The position numbers and the translations under genes were made by a program. DNA of 9,222 bases from Alphaproteobacteria bacterium (GTDB lineage Bacteria; Pseudomonadota; Alphaproteobacteria; Micavibrionales; Micavibrionaceae), in contig JAESUK010000179.1 of the NCBI GenBank assembly GCA_016763095.1, forward strand, positions 1-9,222. Direction: 5' to 3'. How positions within the stretch are numbered: the stretch's first letter is position 1; each line of letters begins with the position of its first letter. Positions 1 through 6,126 of the stretch are shown here, one piece after another. The notes under the pieces were generated by a model. The model saw only the letters and a program-made list of their open reading frames with translations. It was not told the DNA's origin and ran no database searches.

Positions 1-222
1 GGCTAGCGCCGCTGTAAGTTCTGCATCATTTGAAATTGTAGACGTTGCTTCACCTTGAACAGTTTTCGCGAATGTTACGAAGTGAACTTTAACCTGACCA
101 CCATCATATGTATTCAAGTCAGTCATAAGGTTTTTAACTGCACCAACAAGAAGTGAGATACGAGATGCCGCATCAGTAGGGCTTCCCATACTTCCACTCA
201 CATCCAGAACCATAACAACATT
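1..222 (-). other. von Willebrand factor A domain (partial)
   Basis: This covers adhesin residues about 1553-1626 and is cut by the window edge. The first beta strand NVVMVLDVSGSMGS carries the intact MIDAS motif D1559-x-S1561-x-S1563 (nt 190-204). It is followed by a helix (RISLLVGAVKNLMTDL) and the second strand VKVHFVTFA, the expected VWA topology. The MIDAS threonine and last aspartate fall outside the window. VWA domains bind a divalent metal and usually mediate protein-protein adhesion. Confidence 0.88.
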
Positions 223-3200
223 ATGATCTTGCTCTTGATCAACAAGGCTTGCACCACCAACATCCCCAATAAGGATGTCACCAGCGGCATCACCAATGAT
301 CGTACCTTCACCAATTCCTACTTCATATTCAGTAGCAGAAGGGTCAACATCATCAACATTTTTACCAACAATCAGAACTGGTGTAGCCGAAGCATCCAGA
401 TCAAATGTCAAACAAGCAAATGATGTGTCTCCATCAAAGTCTTGCATTGTATAACCAAATACATCTTGTCCAGCATCCACTGACCCACGTGTATATGTGT
501 ATGTTCCGTCCGCTGCAATTTCAAGCGTACCATTATCACCAATAACAGTCAGCGTTCCTACTGTTGGAACTGGTGTATCTACACCATTGAAACGAATAGA
601 AACAACAGATCCTTCAACATCTGCACCAATATCGTCATTATCAAGAACATTACCGGTCACAGAAAGGTCTGTGTTCGCCAACGCCATATCATCATCATGG
701 GCTTTAGGGCCATCATCATGAAGATCAACACCAATGATTGCTGTATCTGTATCACCATCTGCATCTGTAATTTGAACTTCAAATTTCAACCAAATCACAT
801 CATCGTGATCTGTTGCATCTGGATGATCGATTGCTTGGTATTGAGTATATGTGTACTGACCAGTTGTTGGATTAATAACAAGGTCAAATACTGTGTCTCC
901 ACCAGCTGCTACACCAACATAACCAGTTGCTGTTGAGCTTACTGTTACAAGCTCACCACCTGAAAGTAATGGTTGTGCCGCTCCACCAACTTGGAACAAG
1001 GCTTTAAAGTCTCCTGTTGGTTCAATTGTACCTGCACCGTCTTCACCAAAGTCAAAGTCAAGTGTGTGTGTGTATGAGATTTCTGTCGCAGGATCAAAAT
1101 TTGATTCATCGATTGGTTTAAACTTAGTATTGATGTAAGGACCATCATCTTTTACATGAACAGTAATTGTTCCTGTGTCCGTGTCACCATCCGCATCTGT
1201 TCCTGTAACACCAAATGCAAGATCAATCACATCATCATGATCTGTTATATCTGCGTGATCTAGCACACCAATAAGGTTAAACGTAAAGGCGCCGTTTGCA
1301 TCAACAACCAATGTAAAGATTGTTTCTGTTCCCGCCGTACCAGTATATGTATCACCCGCAAGTGTTACTGTGACTGGTACGCCACCAGATGTAAGCGCTC
1401 CGCCTGCAACTGATCCAGTTGCTGAGAAGCTTCCCGCTCCTGTTGGTGTAATTGTACCAGGACCATCTGTTCCGAAGTTAGCGGCAATTGTACCACTCAC
1501 TGCAAGAGGACCAAGATCAGTTTCATCAACTGTTTTATCCGCATCTCCAACTTCTGGTTTGATATCAATATCTTCAACGTTAATTGTCAACGTCGCAGGA
1601 TCAGTATCGCCATCTGCATCACGCAATGTGTAAGTAAACACATCTTGTCCATTTACATCACCTGCACGAGTATACGTATAAGTTCCATCAGCTGCGAGTT
1701 GAAGTGTTCCAAAGTTACCAGTAACGGTTACAGTACCCACTGCAGGAACGGCATAATCAACACCGTTGAAGTTAACATTAACAACTGTTCCGTCTTCATC
1801 GAAACCAACTTCATCGTTTGTAATAACGTTGCCGTTAACACTGTTCACTGTATCAGCGACTGTGTTTGTATCGTTGTCTGCAACAGGGCCATCGTCATTC
1901 ACTGCAATTGTAATGATTGAGCTTGTAACATCTGCATCTGCATCTGTTGCATCTACACCAAACTGCAATGTAATCACATCGTCTGGGTCTGTTACGTCTG
2001 CATGATCAAGCTGGTCAATCAATGTAAATGTATATGTTCCATCTGTATTAACATCCAATGTAAAGACATCACGACCATCCGCAGATGTTCCTGTGTATGT
2101 GTCACCTACAAGTGTCACAGCAACAGGAGAACCATTTGATGTTAGATTTCCACCAGCGAGTGAACCACCTGCTAAGAATTCTGAAGCATCTCTTGGTGTA
2201 ATTGTACCCGGACCGTCTGTTAGGAAATCAACGTCGAATGTACCGCTGACTGACAAAGGACCTGACTCATCAACTTTCGTGATTTCAGGATCAATTTCAG
2301 GACGATCATCAGCATCTGCCAATGTAATTGTAAGATCAGCTTTTGACGGATCACCATCAAAATCAACAATTGTGTATGTGAAGACATCATTGCCCGCGGC
2401 ATCGTTCGTACGTGTATATGTGTATGAACCATCGGATGCCAACGCAAGATTACCGTAATCACCAACCACTGTAACAGTACCAACTGCAGGAACTGCAACT
2501 GTAACACCATTAAACTCAACTTCTGTTACAACTGTTGGTGTATCTTCACCAAGATCATCGTTTGTAAGAACATCCCCAGTTTTCACTGTATCTGTGTCTG
2601 AAAGTGAATTTGCATCATCGGCCGCAACAGGCGCATCATCTGCAACTTTAATTGTAATTAATCCATTTTCTGTATCGCCTTCATTGTCTTCCGCTTGGTA
2701 GCAGAAGTGAAGATTAATCACATCATTTGGATTTGTTCCATCTTCATGATCCAACGTCTCAAGAAGTGTGAAAGAATAAGAACCGTTTGCATTCACTGTC
2801 ATCGTAAAGATGTCGCGTCCATCAGCAGCCGTTCCAGTATATGTATTTCCAGCAAGTGTAATTGTAATCGCTGAACCATTTGAAGAAAGCGTTCCACCTG
2901 CAACTGATCCGTTCACAGTAAATGTAGAAGCCCCTTTCGGTGTCACTATTCCTGGACCATCTGTACCATAGTCAACAGTAACCGTACCACCAACAGTAAG
3001 AGGACCTGGACCTGGAAGATCACTTTCATCCAGTGTTTTTGTATCATCTTCAGGTTTTGGAATATCATCAGGTGTAATTGTAATCGTTACATCTGTAGTA
3101 TTTGTTGCTTGGTTATCTGTGAAATCAAACTCATTGTCTGAAACAGGATCTTCATCCGCAATAACTTCAACAGTAAATGTGTATGTTCCAACTGTACCAT

Positions 3201-4878
3201 CTGGTGCATTTACACCAAGACCAGGAAGATCAGCAACATCAAGCTCCCAAACACCAGGCGCAACTTCTGTACCCGCTGTCAAAGAAAGCGTGACAGGAAC
3301 ACCCGTAACACGAACCAAAGAAATAACCTCTGATCCGTCGACGTCTGTCGTTGCCGTTGTAATTGTAAGTGGAACAATTGTTCCTTCTTCACCAGCCCCA
3401 CCTGTTGCTGCCAATGTAGGAACATCAGCAACTGCATCCGTAAGAATAGTATATGTCTCTGTAGACACTGCTGTCAGACCTGTTCCAGTATCTGTGGCTG
3501 TAACGCGCACATCTAAAACTTCTGAGTCAATATCACTGTCTGCTGGAGGCGCTACTTCTGGTCCGCCAAGGAAATCAGCACCAGCCACTGTTGTAAACGT
3601 CCAAATACCCGTTCCTGCATCATATGTTCCGCCGTTAAGATCAACAACACTCCAACCTACTGGAACATCAATCTCAACCGTAAGCGTATCGTTTCCACCC
3701 GTAGTGGCAACATCAATAACAACATCAACCGAGCTATCTTCTTTAACAACCAAGCTTGGAATAGAAATTTCAGGGGTTGTTGGTGGAACTGGTGCACTTG
3801 GTGCACGTTGAGCAAATGGCTCATCAACAAATTCTGGAGCATCATACTGAAGCTCTGTATATTGGTGTGGTCCAACCGCAGGATCGTTTACCAACGGTGC
3901 AGCATCCACACCAGATTGGAAACCAAAACCGCCACGACTCCCATCTGCAGTCGCCGTTTCACCAGCAGCAGGTTCAATAGACGCCAATTTTTCCGCAACA
4001 CTTGCAAGATCAACCGGAGCACTTGTGTTTGTAGACTCAACTGTTTGAGCAGGCTCTTCAGACGTGTTCGACGCTTCCAAAGCTTCCTCAGCAGGCGCAG
4101 CTTCAATAATTGTTGCTTCCGCAACTTCTAAAGCGCTCTCTTGTGGTGCATCTTCGCCAGCAGCAGGCTCGACACCCGCAGCCGTTTCCGCGATTGCACC
4201 ATCTGCATCAAGACTAGAAATTTCAATTGTTTGTGGCACTTCACGAGACGCAAGGAACGTAGGAAGCAAAGAAGACGCTTCAACAACCGAACCGTCTGCC
4301 ATAGTCATAACAGGTGGTAAAGCACCACTTGCGACTGTATAGAAATCCGTAAGTGTAAGATTGCCGCCATCTGCAAACGTAAGAACCAAATCTGATCCTC
4401 TTTGAATCATGGACTGAACATCAGACAAATCGAAACCAAATTGATATTCTTGACCAGCTTGAACAGCAAGCTCAATAGAACCATCAACAGGCGCATTCAA
4501 AGTAGTAACACCAAAAGAACTTGTATCCTCACCTGCCGCGGGAGCCATTGCAGCAAAATCATCAGCACTCACATCTCCATCAACGGATGCCAATTGAGCG
4601 TATAATTCTTTGGGATTCATAATCGTATTATCAGAAAGTTGTATAATAGTCTCTCGTTCACCATCTTGTGGCATATCTGCAATCTCTTGAAAGTTTGCAA
4701 TGACAACACTTGATCCATTAATCAAATCCATTGAGACAGATCCATCAGCATTCAGCTTGGGATCTCCAAGAACACAATCTTTCGGGAAAGATAAGGTATT
4801 CACTTGATTAGGGACTAAATTGATAACTTGTGCTGTTCCCGTTTCCGGTAATTCAACTGTACATACATCTTTTGGCAT
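1..4878 (-). CDS. Giant type I-secreted repeat adhesin with VWA domain (C-terminus outside window)
   Basis: I translated this frame by hand from 4878 to 1 and found no stop, giving 1,626 residues that continue past the left edge. The start is ATG at 4878, preceded by GGAGGAG (4886-4892) with a 7-nt spacer. Domain order: N-terminal prefix (about 1-206, with a DLVLTFADGGNLTLTDFY stretch typical of BapA/LapA-like prefixes); Ala/Glu/Pro-rich linker (about 207-366) with AAG motifs; a paired Ig-like module (367-609); alternating T1SS-143-like and cadherin/VCBS-like repeats (610-1496); an RTX-like stretch (1523-1542); and a VWA domain from about 1553 with D1559-x-S1561-x-S1563. There is no Sec signal peptide, as expected for ABC/TolC/HlyD-type export. 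The protein is Asp-rich and its DADGD loops are likely Ca2+ sites. By analogy with LapA/BapA proteins it probably works in attachment or biofilm formation. The general class is secure; ligand and export partners are not visible. Confidence 0.93.
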   Translation of the reverse strand, partial: MPKDVCTVELPETGTAQVINLVPNQVNTLSFPKDCVLGDPKLNADGSVSMDLINGSSVVIANFQEIADMPQDGERETIIQLSDNTIMNPKELYAQLASVDGDVSADDFAAMAPAAGEDTSSFGVTTLNAPVDGSIELAVQAGQEYQFGFDLSDVQSMIQRGSDLVLTFADGGNLTLTDFYTVASGALPPVMTMADGSVVEASSLLPTFLASREVPQTIEISSLDADGAIAETAAGVEPAAGEDAPQESALEVAEATIIEAAPAEEALEASNTSEEPAQTVESTNTSAPVDLASVAEKLASIEPAAGETATADGSRGGFGFQSGVDAAPLVNDPAVGPHQYTELQYDAPEFVDEPFAQRAPSAPVPPTTPEISIPSLVVKEDSSVDVVIDVATTGGNDTLTVEIDVPVGWSVVDLNGGTYDAGTGIWTFTTVAGADFLGGPEVAPPADSDIDSEVLDVRVTATDTGTGLTAVSTETYTILTDAVADVPTLAATGGAGEEGTIVPLTITTATTDVDGSEVISLVRVTGVPVTLSLTAGTEVAPGVWELDVADLPGLGVNAPDGTVGTYTFTVEVIADEDPVSDNEFDFTDNQATNTTDVTITITPDDIPKPEDDTKTLDESDLPGPGPLTVGGTVTVDYGTDGPGIVTPKGASTFTVNGSVAGGTLSSNGSAITITLAGNTYTGTAADGRDIFTMTVNANGSYSFTLLETLDHEDGTNPNDVINLHFCYQAEDNEGDTENGLITIKVADDAPVAADDANSLSDTDTVKTGDVLTNDDLGEDTPTVVTEVEFNGVTVAVPAVGTVTVVGDYGNLALASDGSYTYTRTNDAAGNDVFTYTIVDFDGDPSKADLTITLADADDRPEIDPEITKVDESGPLSVSGTFDVDFLTDGPGTITPRDASEFLAGGSLAGGNLTSNGSPVAVTLVGDTYTGTSADGRDVFTLDVNTDGTYTFTLIDQLDHADVTDPDDVITLQFGVDATDADADVTSSIITIAVNDDGPVADNDTNTVADTVNSVNGNVITNDEVGFDEDGTVVNVNFNGVDYAVPAVGTVTVTGNFGTLQLAADGTYTYTRAGDVNGQDVFTYTLRDADGDTDPATLTINVEDIDIKPEVGDADKTVDETDLGPLAVSGTIAANFGTDGPGTITPTGAGSFSATGSVAGGALTSGGVPVTVTLAGDTYTGTAGTETIFTLVVDANGAFTFNLIGVLDHADITDHDDVIDLAFGVTGTDADGDTDTGTITVHVKDDGPYINTKFKPIDESNFDPATEISYTHTLDFDFGEDGAGTIEPTGDFKALFQVGGAAQPLLSGGELVTVSSTATGYVGVAAGGDTVFDLVINPTTGQYTYTQYQAIDHPDATDHDDVIWLKFEVQITDADGDTDTAIIGVDLHDDGPKAHDDDMALANTDLSVTGNVLDNDDIGADVEGSVVSIRFNGVDTPVPTVGTLTVIGDNGTLEIAADGTYTYTRGSVDAGQDVFGYTMQDFDGDTSFACLTFDLDASATPVLIVGKNVDDVDPSATEYEVGIGEGTIIGDAAGDILIGDVGGASLVDQEQDHNVVMVLDVSGSMGSPTDAASRISLLVGAVKNLMTDLNTYDGGQVKVHFVTFAKTVQGEATSTISNDAELTAALA
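253..312 (-). other. Short RTX-like Gly/Asp segment before the VWA domain
   Basis: This covers residues 1523-1542. It contains GEGTIIGD, AAGDILIGD and VGG, two imperfect GGxGxDxLx-type nonapeptides that may bind Ca2+. An NVDDVDPSATEYEVG linker precedes it. I recognise this linker, RTX stub and VWA order from large T1SS adhesins. More RTX repeats would be expected after the VWA domain, outside the window. Confidence 0.65.
391..705 (-). repeat. VCBS/cadherin-like repeat, unit D'
   Basis: This covers residues 1392-1496. Landmarks are TGNVLDNDDIG, FNGVDTPVPTVGTLTVIGDNG, IAADGTYTYTRGS and GQDVFGYTMQDFDGDTS. After it the sequence leaves the repeat pattern and passes into a linker to the RTX-like and VWA segments. 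Confidence 0.8.
706..1137 (-). repeat. Divergent T1SS-143-like repeat, unit D
   Basis: This covers residues 1248-1391. The frame of the family is kept: DESNFDP, FGEDGAGTIEPTG, a TVFDLVINPTTGQYTYTQ strand, IDHPDATDHDDVIWLKF, TDADGDTDTA and HDDGP. The middle has diverged: the usual GG(x)LTSxGxPVTVTL stretch reads GGAAQPLLSGGELVTV. It is probably an old duplicate under different constraints. Confidence 0.72.
1138..1560 (-). repeat. T1SS-143-like repeat, unit C
   Basis: This covers residues 1107-1247. Landmarks are KTVDETDLGPLAVSG, FGTDGPGTITPTG, GGALTSGGVPVTVTLAGDTY, TIFTLVVDANGAFTFNL and LDHADITDHDDVIDLAFGV, ending in KDDGP. Unlike units A and B it is followed directly by another T1SS-143-like unit, with no cadherin-like unit between. 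Confidence 0.82.
1561..1884 (-). repeat. VCBS/cadherin-like repeat, unit B'
   Basis: This covers residues 999-1106. Landmarks are VADNDTNTV, NGNVITNDEVG, FNGVDYAVPAVGTVTVTGN, LAADGTYTYTRAGD and GQDVFTYTLRDADGDTD. It is closely similar to units A' and D'. Confidence 0.82.
1885..2280 (-). repeat. T1SS-143-like repeat, unit B
   Basis: This covers residues 867-998. Landmarks are KVDESGPLSVSG, LTDGPGTITP, GGNLTSNGSPVAVTLVGDTY, GRDVFTLDVNTDGTYTFTL and LDHADVTDPDDVITLQFGV, ending in NDDGP. It aligns throughout with units A and C. Confidence 0.82.
2281..2628 (-). repeat. VCBS/cadherin-like repeat, unit A'
   Basis: This covers residues 751-866. Landmarks are VAADDANSL, TGDVLTNDD, FNGVTVAVPAVGTVTVVGDYG, LASDGSYTYTRTND and GNDVFTYTIVDFDGD. 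The DGSYTYT and DVFTYT..DxDGD pair is the hallmark of VCBS/cadherin-like units in RTX adhesins. Confidence 0.8.
2629..3051 (-). repeat. T1SS-143-like repeat, unit A
   Basis: This covers residues 610-750. Family landmarks in order are KTLDESDL, YGTDGPGIVTP, GGTLSSNGSAITITLAGNTY, a GRDIFTMTVNANGSYSFTLL strand and LDHEDGTNPNDVI, ending in DDAP. The usual hydrophobic position after DVINLHF is followed by a cysteine (C726), which is rare in exported adhesin repeats. Confidence 0.8.
3052..3780 (-). other. Paired Ig-like module of the adhesin
   Basis: This covers residues 367-609, between the linker and the first T1SS-143 repeat. The first half opens with VVKEDSSV and includes GGTYDAGTGIWTFTT and PPADSDID. 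The second opens with GGAGEEGTIVPLTI and includes TDVDGSEVISLVRVTGVPV and PDGTVGTYTF. I recognise this as a beta-sandwich module common in large secreted proteins of marine alphaproteobacteria, but cannot give a family accession. The DVDGSE and PPADSDID loops may bind Ca2+. It occurs once in the visible part. Confidence 0.6.
4261..4878 (-). other. BapA/LapA-like N-terminal prefix (retention-type) region
   Basis: This covers residues 1-206 of the adhesin. It appears to hold two related beta-rich segments: residues 1-66, with SVVIANFQEI, and residues about 131-206, with DLVLTFADGGNLTL followed by DFY and MADGSVV. The pattern of hydrophobic strand, (A/N)DG turn, hydrophobic strand and aromatic pair is what I recognise from prefix domains of BapA and alphaproteobacterial VCBS proteins. 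In LapA-type adhesins such an N-terminus plugs the TolC-like pore and keeps the protein on the surface. That retention role is inferred here. Cysteines C6 and C36 are unusual for this protein class. Confidence 0.6.
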
Positions 4879-4941
4879 GGTTTGGCTCCTCCACTTTTTG
4901 CCTGATAAAAATAAACTCACATACATAATGCAAGCATAGTT

Positions 4942-4999
4942 CTAACAAATTACTAACGAATTAGCACGAAAATCTACAGCAAAGTGGGTATACTGTCAA
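4942..4999 (-). promoter_or_regulatory. Adhesin promoter with tandem 11-bp repeat at the predicted start
   Basis: On the minus strand a perfect -35 TTGACA (plus strand 4994-4999) is followed by a 17-bp spacer and a -10 TAGATT (4971-4976, four of six matches to TATAAT). The predicted transcript start is near 4964, giving a leader of about 86 nt. Exactly at this start are two adjacent 11-bp copies, ctaacaaatta (4942-4952) and ctaacgaatta (4953-4963) on the plus strand, differing at one base. Copies one helical turn apart at +1 could be an operator; no regulator can be named. Confidence 0.6.
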
Positions 5000-5429
5000 A
5001 TGTTATGTTAAATACGAAAATATTACTATTTAATAACAAAGCGTTAATAGGTCAAAAACAGTGCGTCAGTGCCCTTTTTTTTCTTCAAAATAACCTGTAT
5101 TTTTATTCTTTTCTTGCCTATTTATATAAAACTTCCTATATAACAGACCCAATTCTTCAAAAAAAAGATACCTCTTCGTAATAAAATTCTTATTCCGAAA
5201 GGCAAATTAAAATTGCTTTGAAGACATTTGAAAAGAAAAATCTACTTTTCACCTCCAAAAACCATTCTTAAAAACATTTATTCCCTTTTTTTTCGCATGT
5301 GTAAAATCTGTGCATAAACATGGGGGTATTTTCTCTAATATCTGATTTTTAAAGAGAAAATTCTTTATAATATTATTCTAATTTTAATGTATTTTTTGAA
5401 TTATTTTAACAAAAACTTAAAAAAATGAC

Positions 5430-5459
5430 TCGACAGATTTCAAAAAAAAGCGCTATATA
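5430..5459 (+). promoter_or_regulatory. Possible promoter of the structured RNA
   Basis: TCGACA (5430-5435, five of six matches to TTGACA) is separated by 18 bp from TATATA (5454-5459, four of six matches to TATAAT). This puts a start near 5467, where base composition shifts from extremely A/T-rich to a more balanced, hairpin-rich stretch. In such A/T-rich DNA -10-like hexamers are common, so this is only moderately supported. The perfect TATAAT at 5366-5371 lacks a good -35. Confidence 0.4.
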
Positions 5460-5466
5460 AAATCAT

Positions 5467-6037
5467 CTTCTCAAGATAAAAACTCTTCCTCAGTTGGTTT
5501 CCTTCCGAGAGAGAGGTCAGAGTAAAATGATAAGCAATTATCCCTTTATTTTGAATGCCTTGGAAAGAAAATGTCAGGTCGACATTTGGGTTTTACAATT
5601 AACATTATATCCTCCTTAATCGGGAAGAAATGGTGTGTAGAGCTTAAGAGGTTAGACTGCAAAGACAACACAAGTAAGTATAGACCTGTCGTAGCTGACA
5701 TAAAAAAGCAGAACTTACTTGTCACTGGTCAATGCATTAAGTCTCACTTCGAATAGGTATATGTGTTGCAACATATGTATCGCGTGTTTTGATCGACACG
5801 ATAAGTTCCAATAATCTTTGGTTATTGGGTGCCAGAGTAAAAGCGAAAGTTGAGATTTTGTCTTTCCCACTGGTTTGGTCAAAAAGATTGAGACCTGCAC
5901 TTTACAGTTATGCTTCCTCTTCGGAGTGACCCGTAAATGTAAATGTGACAGGATCAAGCTTCCCAGAACAGCCCCAACATGGGACCGTGTTAGAGATCTT
6001 TTAGATTTATGATATTGGCCATCATGTTGGGGTTTTT
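5467..6037 (+). ncRNA. Candidate large structured noncoding RNA (unassigned)
   Basis: About 570 nt without a credible protein gene, bounded by a possible promoter and a strong plus-strand intrinsic terminator. Local inverted repeats recur along it. There is a 10-bp perfect stem ACAAGTAAGT/ACTTACTTGT (5670-5679 with 5713-5722) enclosing TGTC-GTAGCT-GACA (5687-5700). Others are ATATGT-GTTGCA-ACATAT, CGTGT/ACACG, CCAATAA/TTATTGG, GGTC/GACC (5877-5895) and a C(UUCG)G tetraloop hairpin (5917-5926). An unpaired-looking CCTCCTT at 5611-5617 matches the anti-Shine-Dalgarno core. It does not show signatures I know for RNase P, tmRNA, SRP RNA, 6S RNA or common riboswitches. It could instead be a decayed gene or a long leader with an attenuator for the downstream operon. 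Confidence 0.4.
5972..6037 (+). terminator. Intrinsic terminator with a long apical loop
   Basis: A perfect 10-bp stem, CCCCAACATG (5972-5981) with CATGTTGGGG (6023-6032), is followed at once by TTTTTCTCTTT. The stem can extend inward with GG/CC and CC/GG pairs (5982-5986 with 6017-6020). The 41-nt apical part is long for a terminator. The T-run lies only on the plus-strand 3' side, so it ends rightward transcription and insulates the response-regulator operon. Confidence 0.85.
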
Positions 6038-6070
6038 CTCTTTAAGAGCCTTTTTCATTCCTGCTCATGA

Positions 6071-6079
6071 TGCTATACT
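6071..6079 (+). promoter_or_regulatory. Extended -10 promoter of the response-regulator operon
   Basis: TGC followed by TATACT (6074-6079, five of six matches to TATAAT) forms an extended -10 element. The -35 position has only a T-rich hexamer. The start would be near 6086, about 40 nt before the first gene and after the upstream terminator, which fits an independent operon promoter. Confidence 0.5.
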
Positions 6080-6126
6080 TTTTCTTTTTTAAGACATATT
6101 TCATCAAATACATATAAAATTGAATC

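Larger units (their letters stand above)
4879..5466. other. A/T-rich intergenic regulatory stretch
   Basis: I see no credible protein gene here. Besides the adhesin promoter it holds a 7-bp inverted repeat TTATATA/TATATAA (5122-5128 with 5137-5143), a 9-bp inverted repeat ATTTTCTCT/AGAGAAAAT (5328-5336 with 5353-5361), a lone TATAAT (5366-5371), a TTAA-N7-TTAA pair (5406-5420) and a possible plus-strand promoter (5430-5459). The composition is far more A/T-rich than the flanking genes, as in a divergent control region. Confidence 0.6.

Noticed and set aside
3119..3811. 230-residue plus-strand open frame
   Set aside because: It is the antisense shadow of the adhesin frame, rich in Ser, Thr, Val and Pro, without a ribosome site; the minus strand holds a continuous recognisable protein here.
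5059..5082. CAGTGC-GT-CAGTGC followed by eight T residues, resembling a terminator
   Set aside because: The two copies are direct, not inverted, so no stem forms before the T-run.
4984..5181. 65-residue plus-strand open frame in the A/T-rich region
   Set aside because: Starts at GTG without a Shine-Dalgarno, its product is a low-complexity mix of Leu, Tyr, Phe and Lys expected from A/T-rich DNA, and it overlaps the adhesin promoter.
5571..5756. 61-residue plus-strand open frame inside the candidate RNA
   Set aside because: GGAAAG is only 3 nt from the ATG, the product matches nothing I recognise, and the frame crosses the 10-bp stem-loop; it could still be a small protein, but the evidence favours structure.
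5715..5957. 80-residue minus-strand open frame
   Set aside because: No ribosome site or recognisable motif, and it runs antisense through several plus-strand hairpins.
5467..6037. tmRNA, RNase P RNA, 6S RNA, SRP RNA or a known riboswitch as the identity of the hairpin-rich region
   Set aside because: I looked for their conserved cores and 3' ends by eye and saw none; a covariance-model search was not possible here.
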